A stretch of 64,000 nt of DNA, taken from assembly GCA_002328185.1 (NCBI GenBank), contig DCWQ01000068.1, positions 1 through 64,000 on the forward strand. The letters run 5' to 3'. Made by a program: the position numbers and the translations under genes. Source of the DNA: Dehalococcoidia bacterium UBA2158. GTDB taxonomy: Bacteria; Chloroflexota; Dehalococcoidia; Lucifugimonadales; UBA3495. This document shows, piece after piece, positions 17,390-26,203 of this stretch (within the stretch, counting starts at the first letter, position 1; each line of letters opens with the position of its first letter). The notes beneath the pieces were generated by a model. The model was not told where the DNA came from. It ran no database searches and saw only the letters and a list, made by a program, of their open reading frames with translations.

Positions 17390-18769
17390 TTGGTCCGCTA
17401 TATGCCCTATGCCGACATGGACTTAATGATGTCCCTGTCCAAGCGCCGGGGTTTTATGTTTCAAAGCTCTGGGATCTACGGAGGCCTGGGTTCCACCTGG
17501 GACTACGGCCCCCTGGGCGTGGAGCTCAAACGCAACGTCAAAGAGGCCTGGTGGCGCTCTGTGATCGCCGAACGCGACGACATGGTGGGTCTGGACGCCG
17601 CCATCCTGATGCACCCTCAGGTGTGGGTCGCAAGCGGCCACGTAGAGAATTTCTCCGATCCATTGGTCGAGTGCAAAGAGTGCAACTCCCGGTTCCGACA
17701 GGACCATCTTCTGGAGGCCACGGGCATAGACCCGGAGTCGCCGGAGGCCGCGGCCGCCCTCAATGAACTGCGCTGCCCTAACTGCGGCGGCGAACTGGGC
17801 GAACCACGCCGCTTCAACCTCATGTTCAAGACCTTCATGGGCCCGGTGGAAGACACCGCCAATGAGGTGTTCCTGCGCCCGGAGACAGCCCAGGGCATAT
17901 TCGTGAATTTCAAGAATGTTTTGGACTCTACCCGGAAAAAGCTGCCCTTCGGCATCGGCCAGATCGGCAAGTCGTTCCGGAACGAGATCACGCCCGGCAA
18001 CTTCACCTTCCGCACCAGAGAATTCGAGCAGATGGAAGTGGAGTTTTTCGTTAAGCCAGGCAACGACGAAGAATGGCTTAATAGCTGGGTTGACGCCCGT
18101 TACCAGTGGTATATCGACCATGGAATACGGGCCGAGAACCTGCGAAGGCGCCCGCACGGTGACGATGAGCTTGCCCACTATGCCAAAGCCTGCATCGACA
18201 TCGAGTACCGCTTCCCCTGGGGCTGGGGCGAGCTAGAGGGCATCGCCAACCGTGGCGATTTTGACCTGCGCCGGCACCAGGAAATCAGCGGCCAGGACCT
18301 GACCTACTTCGATGAGTCTGCCGAGGGCGATGACCGGCGTTATCTGCCTTACGTGATCGAGCCGTCCGGCGGGGTAGACCGGGCCACACTGGCCTTCTGG
18401 CTGGATGCCTATGATGAAGAACCTGACGGGAATAACGTACGCGTGGTCTCCCACATCCACCGCGACCTGGCGCCGGTCACGGTAGCTGCCTTGCCTTTGA
18501 GCAGGAACGACAAGCTGCTGCCCACCGCCCGGAGGGTCTACGACATACTCCGCAAGCATTTCAGGACGCAGTATGACGACTCCCAGGCGATCGGCCGCCG
18601 CTATCGCCGTCAGGACGAGATTGGCACCCCCTACTGCGTGACCATCGACTTCGACACCATCGACGACAACCAGGTGACCATCCGCGACCGAGACACCATG
18701 CACCAAGCCAGAGTTCCAGTCTCTGAACTGGTGGAAATCCTCAAAGACAAACTAGAACACGCCTGGTGA
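17390..18769 (+). CDS. glyS: Glycyl-tRNA synthetase, single-chain type
   Basis: The enzyme charges tRNA-Gly. The start is TTG at 17390-17392, six bases after a perfect AGGAGGT; the open frame extends further upstream but without such a site. The resulting 459 residues fit the alpha2-type class II enzyme. FMFQSSGIYGGLGSTWDYGP is the family N-terminus. A zinc-ribbon insertion has CKEC and CPNC pairs, motif 2 is near FRNEITPGNFTFRTREFEQM, and the C-terminal anticodon domain includes IHRDLAPVTVAALPL. It is not the alpha/beta GlyQS type. Confidence 0.95.
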   Translation: MVRYMPYADMDLMMSLSKRRGFMFQSSGIYGGLGSTWDYGPLGVELKRNVKEAWWRSVIAERDDMVGLDAAILMHPQVWVASGHVENFSDPLVECKECNSRFRQDHLLEATGIDPESPEAAAALNELRCPNCGGELGEPRRFNLMFKTFMGPVEDTANEVFLRPETAQGIFVNFKNVLDSTRKKLPFGIGQIGKSFRNEITPGNFTFRTREFEQMEVEFFVKPGNDEEWLNSWVDARYQWYIDHGIRAENLRRRPHGDDELAHYAKACIDIEYRFPWGWGELEGIANRGDFDLRRHQEISGQDLTYFDESAEGDDRRYLPYVIEPSGGVDRATLAFWLDAYDEEPDGNNVRVVSHIHRDLAPVTVAALPLSRNDKLLPTARRVYDILRKHFRTQYDDSQAIGRRYRRQDEIGTPYCVTIDFDTIDDNQVTIRDRDTMHQARVPVSELVEILKDKLEHAW

Positions 18770-18852
18770 CCCCTAGCGTGCTGTTCACCCCTTGATTGCA
18801 CTCGGTATTACAAACGCTCGTGGTTAACTCAGTCGAACCTCCACTGCGCCAA

Positions 18853-18869
18853 AGCCCCTCGACGGGGCT
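18853..18869. repeat. Short intergenic palindrome
   Basis: AGCCCC and GGGGCT form a 6-bp inverted repeat around a five-base loop, followed by a CTCAGGGCGAACGG string. The GGGCGAACGG part also follows the palindrome at 9916-9941, so these are probably related dispersed elements. Confidence 0.4.
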
Positions 18870-18919
18870 CAGGGCGAACGGGTTGATTCAAATGTTTTCA
18901 AATTGGGTCTGAGTAGGAC

Positions 18920-19699
18920 ATGCCTCCTAACTTAGTTGCGACTACTGTTCGCCAAGGCCTCTACACCCGCATCGTGGGGCGGCGGTTGTTGTATTACCCA
19001 GAGCTTCCTTCGACCATGGACGAGGCCGCCAAGCTGGGCGAGGGCGACGCCGAAGAAGGCGCAGTGGTGGTGGCCGAGGTGCAGACTGCAGGCAGAGGGC
19101 GTCAGGGCCGCAGTTGGGTATCCCAGCCTGGGAACCTGCTTGTGTCCGTGCTGTTTCGGCCCACTCTGGAAGCCTTGCCGTTCATCAGCATCATCGGCGG
19201 TATAGCCGCCGCCAGGGCGGTCCGGAAGGTGACCGGGCTAGACCTCAAGATCAAGTGGCCCAATGATGTGTTAGTAGGCGGGCGCAAGGTTGCAGGCATA
19301 CTTGCTGAGAGCGCCATCGCCGGGGATTCCGTATGGTATGCTGTGCTCGGCGTAGGCATGAACGTGAGCCTAGACACCGAACAGACCGAGGAGATAGCGG
19401 CCATCGCCACCAGCGTAAACGCCGCCGCCGGTCAGGAAGTTCCCAGGGAAGACCTGCTCCGCCAATTTCTTATGGACCTGGATGCCCTTTATCTGGCGTT
19501 GGGCCAAGGGAGATCGCCGATAGAAGAATGGCAAGAGCTCCTAGAGACCACCGGCCAACGCCTGGTGGCAACCTGGGGCAACGACTCCTTTACGGGAATG
19601 GCGGTGGGTACCGATGAGTTGGGCAACCTCCTCTTGCGCCAAGACGACGGTTCTCTGTTGACGCTCACCGCAGGCGACGTCACGCTGACAGATCATTAA
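18920..19699 (+). CDS. birA: Biotin-[acetyl-CoA-carboxylase] ligase
   Basis: BirA attaches biotin to the carrier protein of biotin-dependent carboxylases. The 259-residue product has the biotin-binding segment TAGRGRQGRSWVSQPG, the catalytic KWPNDVLVGGRKVAGILAE and a small C-terminal SH3-like domain. The N-terminal DNA-binding domain of the E. coli-type bifunctional protein is absent, so it should be ligase only. It lies about 150 bases after glyS. Confidence 0.93.
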   Translation: MPPNLVATTVRQGLYTRIVGRRLLYYPELPSTMDEAAKLGEGDAEEGAVVVAEVQTAGRGRQGRSWVSQPGNLLVSVLFRPTLEALPFISIIGGIAAARAVRKVTGLDLKIKWPNDVLVGGRKVAGILAESAIAGDSVWYAVLGVGMNVSLDTEQTEEIAAIATSVNAAAGQEVPREDLLRQFLMDLDALYLALGQGRSPIEEWQELLETTGQRLVATWGNDSFTGMAVGTDELGNLLLRQDDGSLLTLTAGDVTLTDH

Positions 19700-19746
19700 G
19701 AATTGATGGGTATCCCGCACTTGGAAATGAAGCCCTGTCCTATACC

Positions 19747-19820
19747 TGTCATTCTGAAGAGCGCCGTGGGCCGACGAAGAATCCGGGCTTGGCCGACCCT
19801 TCGGTTCGCTTAGGGTGACA
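19747..19820. repeat. Dispersed TGTCA...TGACA element, copy 1
   Basis: The element starts GTCATTCTGAAGAGCGCC, has GGCCGACGAAGAATC in its centre and ends ACCCTTCGGTTCGCTTAGGGTGACA. Two more copies lie at 32124-32205 and 52770-52867. The ends form an imperfect inverted repeat, as in small non-autonomous mobile elements. Confidence 0.7.
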
Positions 19821-19872
19821 ATGGTGCAGAGCAGTCAGCGTAAGAAACTAGGTTGGACAGAAAACGATAATC

Positions 19873-19896
19873 CCCTCCCCCGTGCGTGGGGGAAGA
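19873..19896. repeat. Intergenic C-run/G-run palindrome, copy 2
   Basis: CCCTCCCCC and GGGGGAAG form an imperfect inverted repeat around GTGCGT. It lies 32 bases before the SDR gene and could fold as a hairpin in its leader. Confidence 0.55.
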
Positions 19897-19927
19897 TTAG
19901 GATGGGGCCGCTTCCCAGGGAGATTAA

Positions 19928-20734
19928 ATGCTGGAATCACTTAGCCTAGATGGCGTATCGGTCGTAATCACTGGCGGAGGCACCGGCTTGGGCCGGGCAA
20001 TGGTCCGGGACATGGCCCGCGCCGGCGCAAACCTGGTCATCGCCGGACGGCGCACCGGCCCCATAGAAGAGGCTGCCGAGGAAGCCATCAGTTTGGGAGT
20101 TGATGCCACTTTCGTTGCGACGGACGTCACGGACTCAGCCCAGGTTGCTAGCCTGATGAAGACTTGCCTGGACCGGTTCGGCAAGATCGACGTGCTGCTG
20201 AACAACGCCGGGGCGGTCTCGGACAATGTCCGCAAACCAATCTGGGAGCACACGGACGAGGAATGGGACCGAATCATGCGGGTGAACCTGACCGGCGCGT
20301 TCTACTGCGCCCGGGAAGTCTCCCAGACCATGGTGGCCCAGGAACACGGCAAAATCATCAATGTGGCCTCTGGGTTCGGCCTTCGCGGCGGGCGTGAGAT
20401 TTACATGTACTGCTGCAGCAAGGGCGGCATGATCCAGCTCAGCCGGGTGCTGTCTTTCAACTTGGCCCGCTACGGGATAACCGCCAACTCCATCGTGCCT
20501 GGCTTCGTGCCCACCGGCGCAACCAACACCATGGCCGCAAGCCTACCTCGGGGTGGCGAATTTCTGCCCACCGGCAAGTTGGGCAAGCCCGCCGACTTCG
20601 GCCCGCTGGCCGTCTATCTGGCCTCGGCGGCCTCGAATTACATGACCGGCGAGATGTTCATCGCCGACGGCGGCGGTCTGGCGGCGGGCATCTACCCTAC
20701 CGGCCACGCCCCCGTCATTCCTCTGGAAGACTAG
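19928..20734 (+). CDS. SDR family NAD(P)-dependent oxidoreductase
   Basis: The 268-residue protein is a classical short-chain dehydrogenase. TGGGTGLG is the dinucleotide-binding motif near residue 16, LNNAGAV follows, the catalytic Ser is in NVASGFG, and YCCSK supplies the Tyr and Lys. AGGAGAT precedes the ATG. It is paired with a second, non-canonical SDR gene 55 bases downstream. The substrate cannot be read from sequence; 3-oxoacyl-ACP reductase-like or sugar dehydrogenase activity is possible. Confidence 0.9.
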   Translation: MLESLSLDGVSVVITGGGTGLGRAMVRDMARAGANLVIAGRRTGPIEEAAEEAISLGVDATFVATDVTDSAQVASLMKTCLDRFGKIDVLLNNAGAVSDNVRKPIWEHTDEEWDRIMRVNLTGAFYCAREVSQTMVAQEHGKIINVASGFGLRGGREIYMYCCSKGGMIQLSRVLSFNLARYGITANSIVPGFVPTGATNTMAASLPRGGEFLPTGKLGKPADFGPLAVYLASAASNYMTGEMFIADGGGLAAGIYPTGHAPVIPLED

Positions 20735-20788
20735 ATAAACACGTAAAAACCCCAGGGCTGAGACACCTCTGGTTTTAGGAGAACATCC

Positions 20789-21541
20789 ATGCCGGTCCTA
20801 CCCGAATATGACCTCACTGGCAAAACGGCCATCCTATCTACCTCTGGTGGCGGCGAGGCCCCTTTCTTGGCACAGGCTTTAGCTGAGGCCGGGGCCAGCG
20901 TTTTCGCCGTGGCCCGCACCCAGGCGCTTTTGGACGCGGTGCTGGCCTCTCTGCCCTCGGGTCCCAGCGGCGCAGTGATGGACGCGAGTGTGCCCGATAG
21001 CGCCAAGAACGTCATGGAACAATTCCACCGGTCCCACAGCAAAGTCGATATCCTGGTCAACGACCCCCGAAGCATATACGCCAAACCCTTGGAAGACATT
21101 GGCGCCGACGAGTGGGACGCCGTGCAGACCCGCAATGCCAAAGCGCCTTTTCTGCTGTCCCAGCAGGTACTACCCCGCATGGCTAAAGACAAGTACGGCC
21201 GGGTGGTCAACATGATCTCGGAACTGGCGGAAAGGGGCATGATCAACGGCTCGGCCTTCGCCGCCAGTCAGGCTGCTGTCTTAGCTCTGACCCGCTCCCT
21301 GGCCGTTGAATGGAGCCGCTTCAACATCCGGATCAACGCCATTGGCACCGGCCTGGTCGATACTGAGAGTCAGCCCATCGAAACACAAAGAGAAGAGCTT
21401 TTGGTCCGGTACACCCCACTGCGCCGCAAGGGCAACCCCGGCGACATCGGCCCGCTGCTGGTCTATCTATGCTCCGAGTTCTGCGACTACTCAACCGGGC
21501 AGCCGGTGTATGTGGACGGCGGTCTCAACGCCCACCCGTAG
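20789..21541 (+). CDS. Degenerate SDR-family protein lacking the catalytic Tyr and Lys
   Basis: The 250-residue fold is clearly SDR: AILSTSGGGEAPFLAQALAE, then DILVNDP, a catalytic-type Ser in NMISELAE, and the C-terminal VYVDGGLNAHP. The catalytic YxxxK reads FAASQ, so Tyr is Phe and Lys is Gln. The glycine-rich loop is SGGGEAPF rather than TGxxxGIG. Enzyme activity is therefore unlikely or altered. It lies directly behind an intact SDR, so it may be a partner subunit. TTTTAGGAGAAC precedes the ATG. Confidence 0.85.
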   Translation: MPVLPEYDLTGKTAILSTSGGGEAPFLAQALAEAGASVFAVARTQALLDAVLASLPSGPSGAVMDASVPDSAKNVMEQFHRSHSKVDILVNDPRSIYAKPLEDIGADEWDAVQTRNAKAPFLLSQQVLPRMAKDKYGRVVNMISELAERGMINGSAFAASQAAVLALTRSLAVEWSRFNIRINAIGTGLVDTESQPIETQREELLVRYTPLRRKGNPGDIGPLLVYLCSEFCDYSTGQPVYVDGGLNAHP

Positions 21542-21772
21542 GACCCGCCAGACGGCGGCCTATGCGCATCCTTCGCCGGGGCTCAGGACGGACGGATTGT
21601 TTGGGCAAATATCATTACACGTCCACTCATGGTGAACATATCGAATCACCGCTTCTCAACTCCCCTCATTCTTGGAAGTAGCCCTTGGCCTGATGTACAA
21701 TATCGAGAGTCCTTGGGCGTCTCAGACCAGTCGAGGCGTCCTTATTTATTTACTGTATCCCGGCTATTCAAC

Positions 21773-23002
21773 ATGCACCGCCAACCCACACAATCCACCA
21801 ACTCCGTCTCCCGCCTGCAGGGCATGAACGACCTGCCGGAGGACGCCTGGCGTCAAAAACTGGGACTTCAAGACCGGCTTTACGAACAGCTCAGCGGCTA
21901 CGGCTTCCGCAGGTTGGAGACCCCGGTCCTGGAGCCAACCGAGCTGTTCCTAAGGAAATCGGGCGGCGAATTGGCCTCCCAGCTATACAGTTTCACCGAT
22001 GCTGGGAGTAATTCAGTCAGCCTGCGCCCCGAATACACCTCGCCGATCATGCGGCACTACCTGGAGAACGCCGCCGATATCAGCCTCCCGGCACGGTGGC
22101 AGTACTGCGGGCCGGTCTTCCGGTTCGACATCTCCCACCCGGAGGCCAGCGGTCAGTTCACCCAGGTGGGAGGAGAATTTCTCGGCTCATCCGATATCGC
22201 GGCCGACGTTGAACTCATAGACCTCGCCCTAGCGGTGCCGACGCAATTGGGACTGGACAGCTGGAGCCTGCAGCTCGCCGACTTGGACATCCTAGATAGT
22301 CTGTTGGACCCAGTAGGCGTCTCCGAGCGCGCCCGGTCCTTCATCATTCAGAGCATGCCCCGACTCGGTGAAGGCCGCTCCGTGGTGCCTAAGTTGCTGG
22401 AGGAAGGACGCCACCTGCACCTGGTCGGCGGCTCCAACGTGTCAGTTGACCCAGAGGACGCCGCGCTCCGCCAAGCGGTCTACGGATTGGACGACACGCA
22501 GGCACGGTCAGTGCTGCTGGGATTGCTGCAATGGAACTCGGCCGACCACCTAGGTCAACGCACGCCTGACGATGTAGTAGAGCGTCTGCTCCAAAAGATC
22601 AAGGGCACCGATCGCGAAGACAAGCTCCGGCAGGGACTGGAATTAGCCAGCGACCTGGCAGGGATCAAGGGCGAGCCAGAACTGGCCCTTCAGTCGGTTA
22701 AGAAGACCTTGGCCTCGGCCGGGGCCAACCAAAACGCCGCCGACCGTCTCTCAGAGGTCATCGGCCTGGTATCCAAGGGACCGGACACCAAGGGCCAGAT
22801 CTTGTTGGACTTCGGTCTGGTGCGCGGACTGGCCTACTACAACGGCCTGATCTTCGAGGTCAGCCACCCCAAGTGGCCGGGAACATTGGGCGGTGGAGGC
22901 CGCTATGACACATTGTCCCGGGCTCTGGGTGGCAGCGAAGCCGTCCCAGCTCTGGGTTTTGCCTATAATCTAGACGCGCTGATCTCCATCGGGGCAAGTT
23001 AG
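21773..23002 (+). CDS. hisZ: ATP phosphoribosyltransferase regulatory subunit HisZ
   Basis: HisZ is a histidyl-tRNA-synthetase-like protein that activates short HisG. I chose the ATG at 21773-21775 (MHRQPTQST), giving 409 residues; the open frame extends upstream without homology. SLRPEYTSPIMR, FRFDISHPEASGQFTQVG and VRGLAYYNGLIFEV are the synthetase-like motifs, but the HisRS GRYRQF loop is lost and RGLDYYT is changed to RGLAYYN. The chain ends soon after GGGGRYDTL with no anticodon-binding domain. Both facts exclude a functional HisRS. hisG follows after 8 bases. Confidence 0.85.
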   Translation: MHRQPTQSTNSVSRLQGMNDLPEDAWRQKLGLQDRLYEQLSGYGFRRLETPVLEPTELFLRKSGGELASQLYSFTDAGSNSVSLRPEYTSPIMRHYLENAADISLPARWQYCGPVFRFDISHPEASGQFTQVGGEFLGSSDIAADVELIDLALAVPTQLGLDSWSLQLADLDILDSLLDPVGVSERARSFIIQSMPRLGEGRSVVPKLLEEGRHLHLVGGSNVSVDPEDAALRQAVYGLDDTQARSVLLGLLQWNSADHLGQRTPDDVVERLLQKIKGTDREDKLRQGLELASDLAGIKGEPELALQSVKKTLASAGANQNAADRLSEVIGLVSKGPDTKGQILLDFGLVRGLAYYNGLIFEVSHPKWPGTLGGGGRYDTLSRALGGSEAVPALGFAYNLDALISIGAS

Positions 23003-23010
23003 GTCGGAAA

Positions 23011-24033
23011 TTGACTTTTCAAGAACAAGATAAAGAGGGCCAACTGCGCATAGCCCTCCCCAGTGATGGCGAGTTGTACGATTCGACCCTCGCTTTCATG
23101 AGGGACTGTGGGCTAACTGTGTCGCGCCCCAACTCGCGACGCTATACCGGCACGGTCCCCGCCATCCCAGGGGTAGAAGTGCTATTCCAACGCACATCGG
23201 ATGTCGCATCCAAGGTGGAAGAGGGCAGTGCCGAATTGGGCGTGACCGGTCTGGACCGGGTATTGGAATACCGCAACGACGAACGAAAAGCGTCGGTACT
23301 GATCGAGGACCTCGAATACGGCCGTTGCGATTTCGTTCTGGCCGTGCCAGATTCCTGGATGGACGTAACCTCCCTCTCCGACCTGGCCGACCTGGCCTTG
23401 GAATTTAGGCAAGAGGGCAAACAGCTACGCATCGCCACCAAATACCCCAGACTGTTGCGGGGCTATCTATACGAGCGGGGCATCAACTATTTCACCCTGG
23501 TGCCGGCCAGCGGCGCCATGGAAGCAGCCCCAGCCGCCGGATACGCCGACTTGATCGCCGACGTAACAGCCACTGGGACGACGCTGCGGGAGAACCAACT
23601 CAAGCAACTGGATGAGGGCACCATCCTGTCCTCCCAATCGTGTCTGATCGCCAATCCGGTGTCGCTTGGAACATCCCGGGAGGCTTTAGCCTTGGCCCGT
23701 TCCATCGTCGAACTCATGGAAGGTCACCTGAGGGCCGAGCCCTTCTACCGCGTTACCGCCAACGTGCGGGCGGCATCAGCCGAGGAAGTAAGCTCCACCG
23801 TGCTGGCCCGCACCGACCTGGCCGGACTGCAGGGCCCCACCGTGGCCCGGGTCTACAACATCGAAGAGCAGGACTGGTTCAACGTCAGCCTGCTGATCAA
23901 GAAAGACCGGCTGTTGGAAGCCGTCGACCACCTGCGGGACTGCGGCGCTATCGACGTGGCCGCATCCCAATTAAGCTATCTATTCGATGGCCACTCAGAG
24001 GCCTACCAAGCCCTCTTTGGCGGCAATCACTAA
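23011..24033 (+). CDS. hisG: ATP phosphoribosyltransferase, long form
   Basis: HisG joins ATP and PRPP in the first step of histidine synthesis. The catalytic part includes LGVTGLDRVLE and the PRPP-loop region LIADVTATGTTLRENQL. Short HisG has about 210 residues and needs HisZ; this one has 340, with a C-terminal extension (GLQGPTVARVYN to ALFGGNH) resembling the regulatory domain of long HisG. Having that domain next to HisZ is unusual. The start is TTG, eight bases after hisZ. Confidence 0.88.
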   Translation: MTFQEQDKEGQLRIALPSDGELYDSTLAFMRDCGLTVSRPNSRRYTGTVPAIPGVEVLFQRTSDVASKVEEGSAELGVTGLDRVLEYRNDERKASVLIEDLEYGRCDFVLAVPDSWMDVTSLSDLADLALEFRQEGKQLRIATKYPRLLRGYLYERGINYFTLVPASGAMEAAPAAGYADLIADVTATGTTLRENQLKQLDEGTILSSQSCLIANPVSLGTSREALALARSIVELMEGHLRAEPFYRVTANVRAASAEEVSSTVLARTDLAGLQGPTVARVYNIEEQDWFNVSLLIKKDRLLEAVDHLRDCGAIDVAASQLSYLFDGHSEAYQALFGGNH

Positions 24034-24082
24034 TCGCTTAAACCAGTCCGGACTCTTTTAAATTTCCGGCGGGTTATAGATA

Positions 24083-24838
24083 ATGCCGAACCTCCCGATG
24101 CACATATATCTGGCCGACCAGGTAACCAAGCAACTGGACCGAAGCTACGTCTTCGATCACATGGGCGCCTACTACCTGGGCTCCACCGCCCCGGACATCC
24201 GGGCCATGACCCGGTGGCCTAGGGAGCAGACCCACTTCGCGCCCCTGTCGGTGGAGGAAGTCGGCACCGGGACCAGTACCATGTTCCGGATTCACCCGGA
24301 ACTTCAAGAGGACATGTCGCCGGCGTCGAGAGCATTCTTGGCCGGTTACGTTTGCCATCTGGCGTCGGATGAAGTCTGGATCACCAGCGTGTTCCGGCCC
24401 CACTTCGACACCGCCGAGGAAAGCCGGCTGACCGACGACCAAGTAGAAGCAAATATCTGGGACCGGGCGATGCAACTGGATATGGACCGGCAGGCCCTGC
24501 CCCAGATCAGCGGCGATTGCCACCCCGAAAAATGGCTGCCCTGCTCCGATCACGACGTGGCCATGCCGTTCTTCGACGAAGGGCTTTTGGGCGAGTGGAA
24601 GGACCGGGTTGGGCGGTTCCAAGTATGGGAATTCACCTGGGAACGGTTGAAAGGGGCACTTAACCGGCTGTATCGTGATGATGAAGATGTCCGAAAAACA
24701 GTGGAGCGGTTCATAGAAGGTATACCCCGCAACATGGAAGAACTCTACGAGAAGGTGCCCGAGGGCAACGTCTCGGCGTACCAAGAACGCGCCTTGGCCG
24801 CAACGATAACCCAGGTCCGGGAATTCATTCCGGACTAG
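24083..24838 (+). CDS. Zinc-dependent phospholipase C-like protein
   Basis: The 251-residue protein begins MPNLPMHIYLADQVTKQL and has YYLGSTAPDIR, THFAPL and GYVCHLASDEVW. These His and Asp residues match the metal-binding pattern of zinc-dependent phospholipase C-like proteins. It has no signal peptide, so a cytosolic role is likely. It lies between hisG and hisD in the same orientation with short gaps, so it is probably co-transcribed with the his genes. Substrate and any link to histidine synthesis are unknown. Confidence 0.7.
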   Translation: MPNLPMHIYLADQVTKQLDRSYVFDHMGAYYLGSTAPDIRAMTRWPREQTHFAPLSVEEVGTGTSTMFRIHPELQEDMSPASRAFLAGYVCHLASDEVWITSVFRPHFDTAEESRLTDDQVEANIWDRAMQLDMDRQALPQISGDCHPEKWLPCSDHDVAMPFFDEGLLGEWKDRVGRFQVWEFTWERLKGALNRLYRDDEDVRKTVERFIEGIPRNMEELYEKVPEGNVSAYQERALAATITQVREFIPD

Positions 24839-24861
24839 ATAGAAAGTGATGGAGAAACCAG

Positions 24862-26202
24862 TTGGCCCTTAACGTGATAAAAGGAGGCCAGAACGCCGAG
24901 AACGTTCTGGTCCGCATCGACCCCCTGGACTTGGAATCGCTGCCCGAGTCGGTATTGGCCCGCACCGAAGAAGCCTTCGGAAAGGGTGTCAGTCCACTGG
25001 AATCGGTCAACCAGATGCTAATCGACGTCCGCCGTGAAGGCGACGCCGCAGTTCTGCGCTACGCAAAGCTTCTGGACGGCTCGGACCTCGAAGACTTCCG
25101 GGTGACCAACGCCCAGATGGCCCAGGCCAGAGACTCTGTCAGCAAGGAACTTCGGGAGTCATTGGAACTTGCCGCCCAGCGGGTGCGCGACTTCCACGAA
25201 GCCACCATGCCCAGCAACTGGGTCGACCGCGAAAAAGGCCTGGGTGAATTGATTCGCCCCTTAGAGCGAGTTGGTCTTTATGCCCCCGGCGGCAGCGCCG
25301 CTTACCCCTCGACTGTGTTGATGACCGCTGTTCCAGCCAGGGTGGCCGGCGTCCGAGAGGTCATCCTCTGCACGCCGCCCCAATGGGGAGAAGCCCTGAA
25401 CCCGGCAGTGATAGTCGCCGCTGAGATCGCCGGAGTGGACGCCCTGTATCAGGTGGGCGGAGTCCCCGCCATCGCCGCCATGGCCTACGGAACTGCCTCA
25501 GTTCCCAAGGTCGACAAGATCTGCGGCCCCGGCAACATCTTCGTTTCCTACGCCAAGAAGCTGGTCCAAGGCTCCGTCGACATCGACGGTGTCTTCGGCC
25601 CCACCGAGACCATCGTTCTGGCCGACAAGACCGCCAACGCTACCTTCTGCGCCGCCGACCTCATCGCGCAGGCGGAGCACGACCCGCTGGCCACCGCCAT
25701 TTTGATCACCAACAACCAGGAGTTGATCAACCAGATTGATGCGGAAGTCGACCGGATGATTGCCGAACAGCCCCGGGGCGACGTCGCCCAGGCGGCGCTG
25801 GACCGTCAAGGTCGGGTGGTGTTGGTCGATTCGCTAGAAGAAGCCGTCGACCTGGTGAACCGCATCGCGCCCGAGCACCTATGCCTGCTGCTGGACGACC
25901 CCTGGTCCTGGGTCGACAAGATAAAACACGCCGGCGGCCTATTCCTGGGCGAGTTCTCGCCCGAGGTCATGGGTGACTACATCGCCGGCCCCAGTCACGT
26001 GATGCCCACTGGAGGCACTGCCAGATTCGGTTCCGCCTTGAGCGTGCACCACTTCCTGCGCACCATGCCGGTGGTCGGTCTCAGCCCCGCCGAGTTCCAG
26101 AAACTTGGCGGGGCTGCTGTGCACATCGCTGACGCCGAAGGGCTATCCGGTCACGCCAGCGCTATCCAAGTCAGGCTCGATTCCATCGCGAAGGGAGCCT
26201 GA
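24862..26202 (+). CDS. hisD: Histidinol dehydrogenase
   Basis: HisD oxidises histidinol to histidine in two steps at a zinc site. The 446-residue product has GLYAPGGSAAYPSTVLM, KICGPGNIFV, the QAEHDPLATA motif, and SHVMPTGGTARFGSALSV. The start is TTG with GATGGAGA upstream. It is followed by hisC with a one-base gap, indicating coupled translation. Confidence 0.97.
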   Translation: MALNVIKGGQNAENVLVRIDPLDLESLPESVLARTEEAFGKGVSPLESVNQMLIDVRREGDAAVLRYAKLLDGSDLEDFRVTNAQMAQARDSVSKELRESLELAAQRVRDFHEATMPSNWVDREKGLGELIRPLERVGLYAPGGSAAYPSTVLMTAVPARVAGVREVILCTPPQWGEALNPAVIVAAEIAGVDALYQVGGVPAIAAMAYGTASVPKVDKICGPGNIFVSYAKKLVQGSVDIDGVFGPTETIVLADKTANATFCAADLIAQAEHDPLATAILITNNQELINQIDAEVDRMIAEQPRGDVAQAALDRQGRVVLVDSLEEAVDLVNRIAPEHLCLLLDDPWSWVDKIKHAGGLFLGEFSPEVMGDYIAGPSHVMPTGGTARFGSALSVHHFLRTMPVVGLSPAEFQKLGGAAVHIADAEGLSGHASAIQVRLDSIAKGA

Positions 26203-26203
26203 T

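Noticed and set aside
21773..23002. Histidyl-tRNA synthetase as identity
   Set aside because: The GRYRQF loop and anticodon domain are missing and hisG follows, so HisZ fits better.
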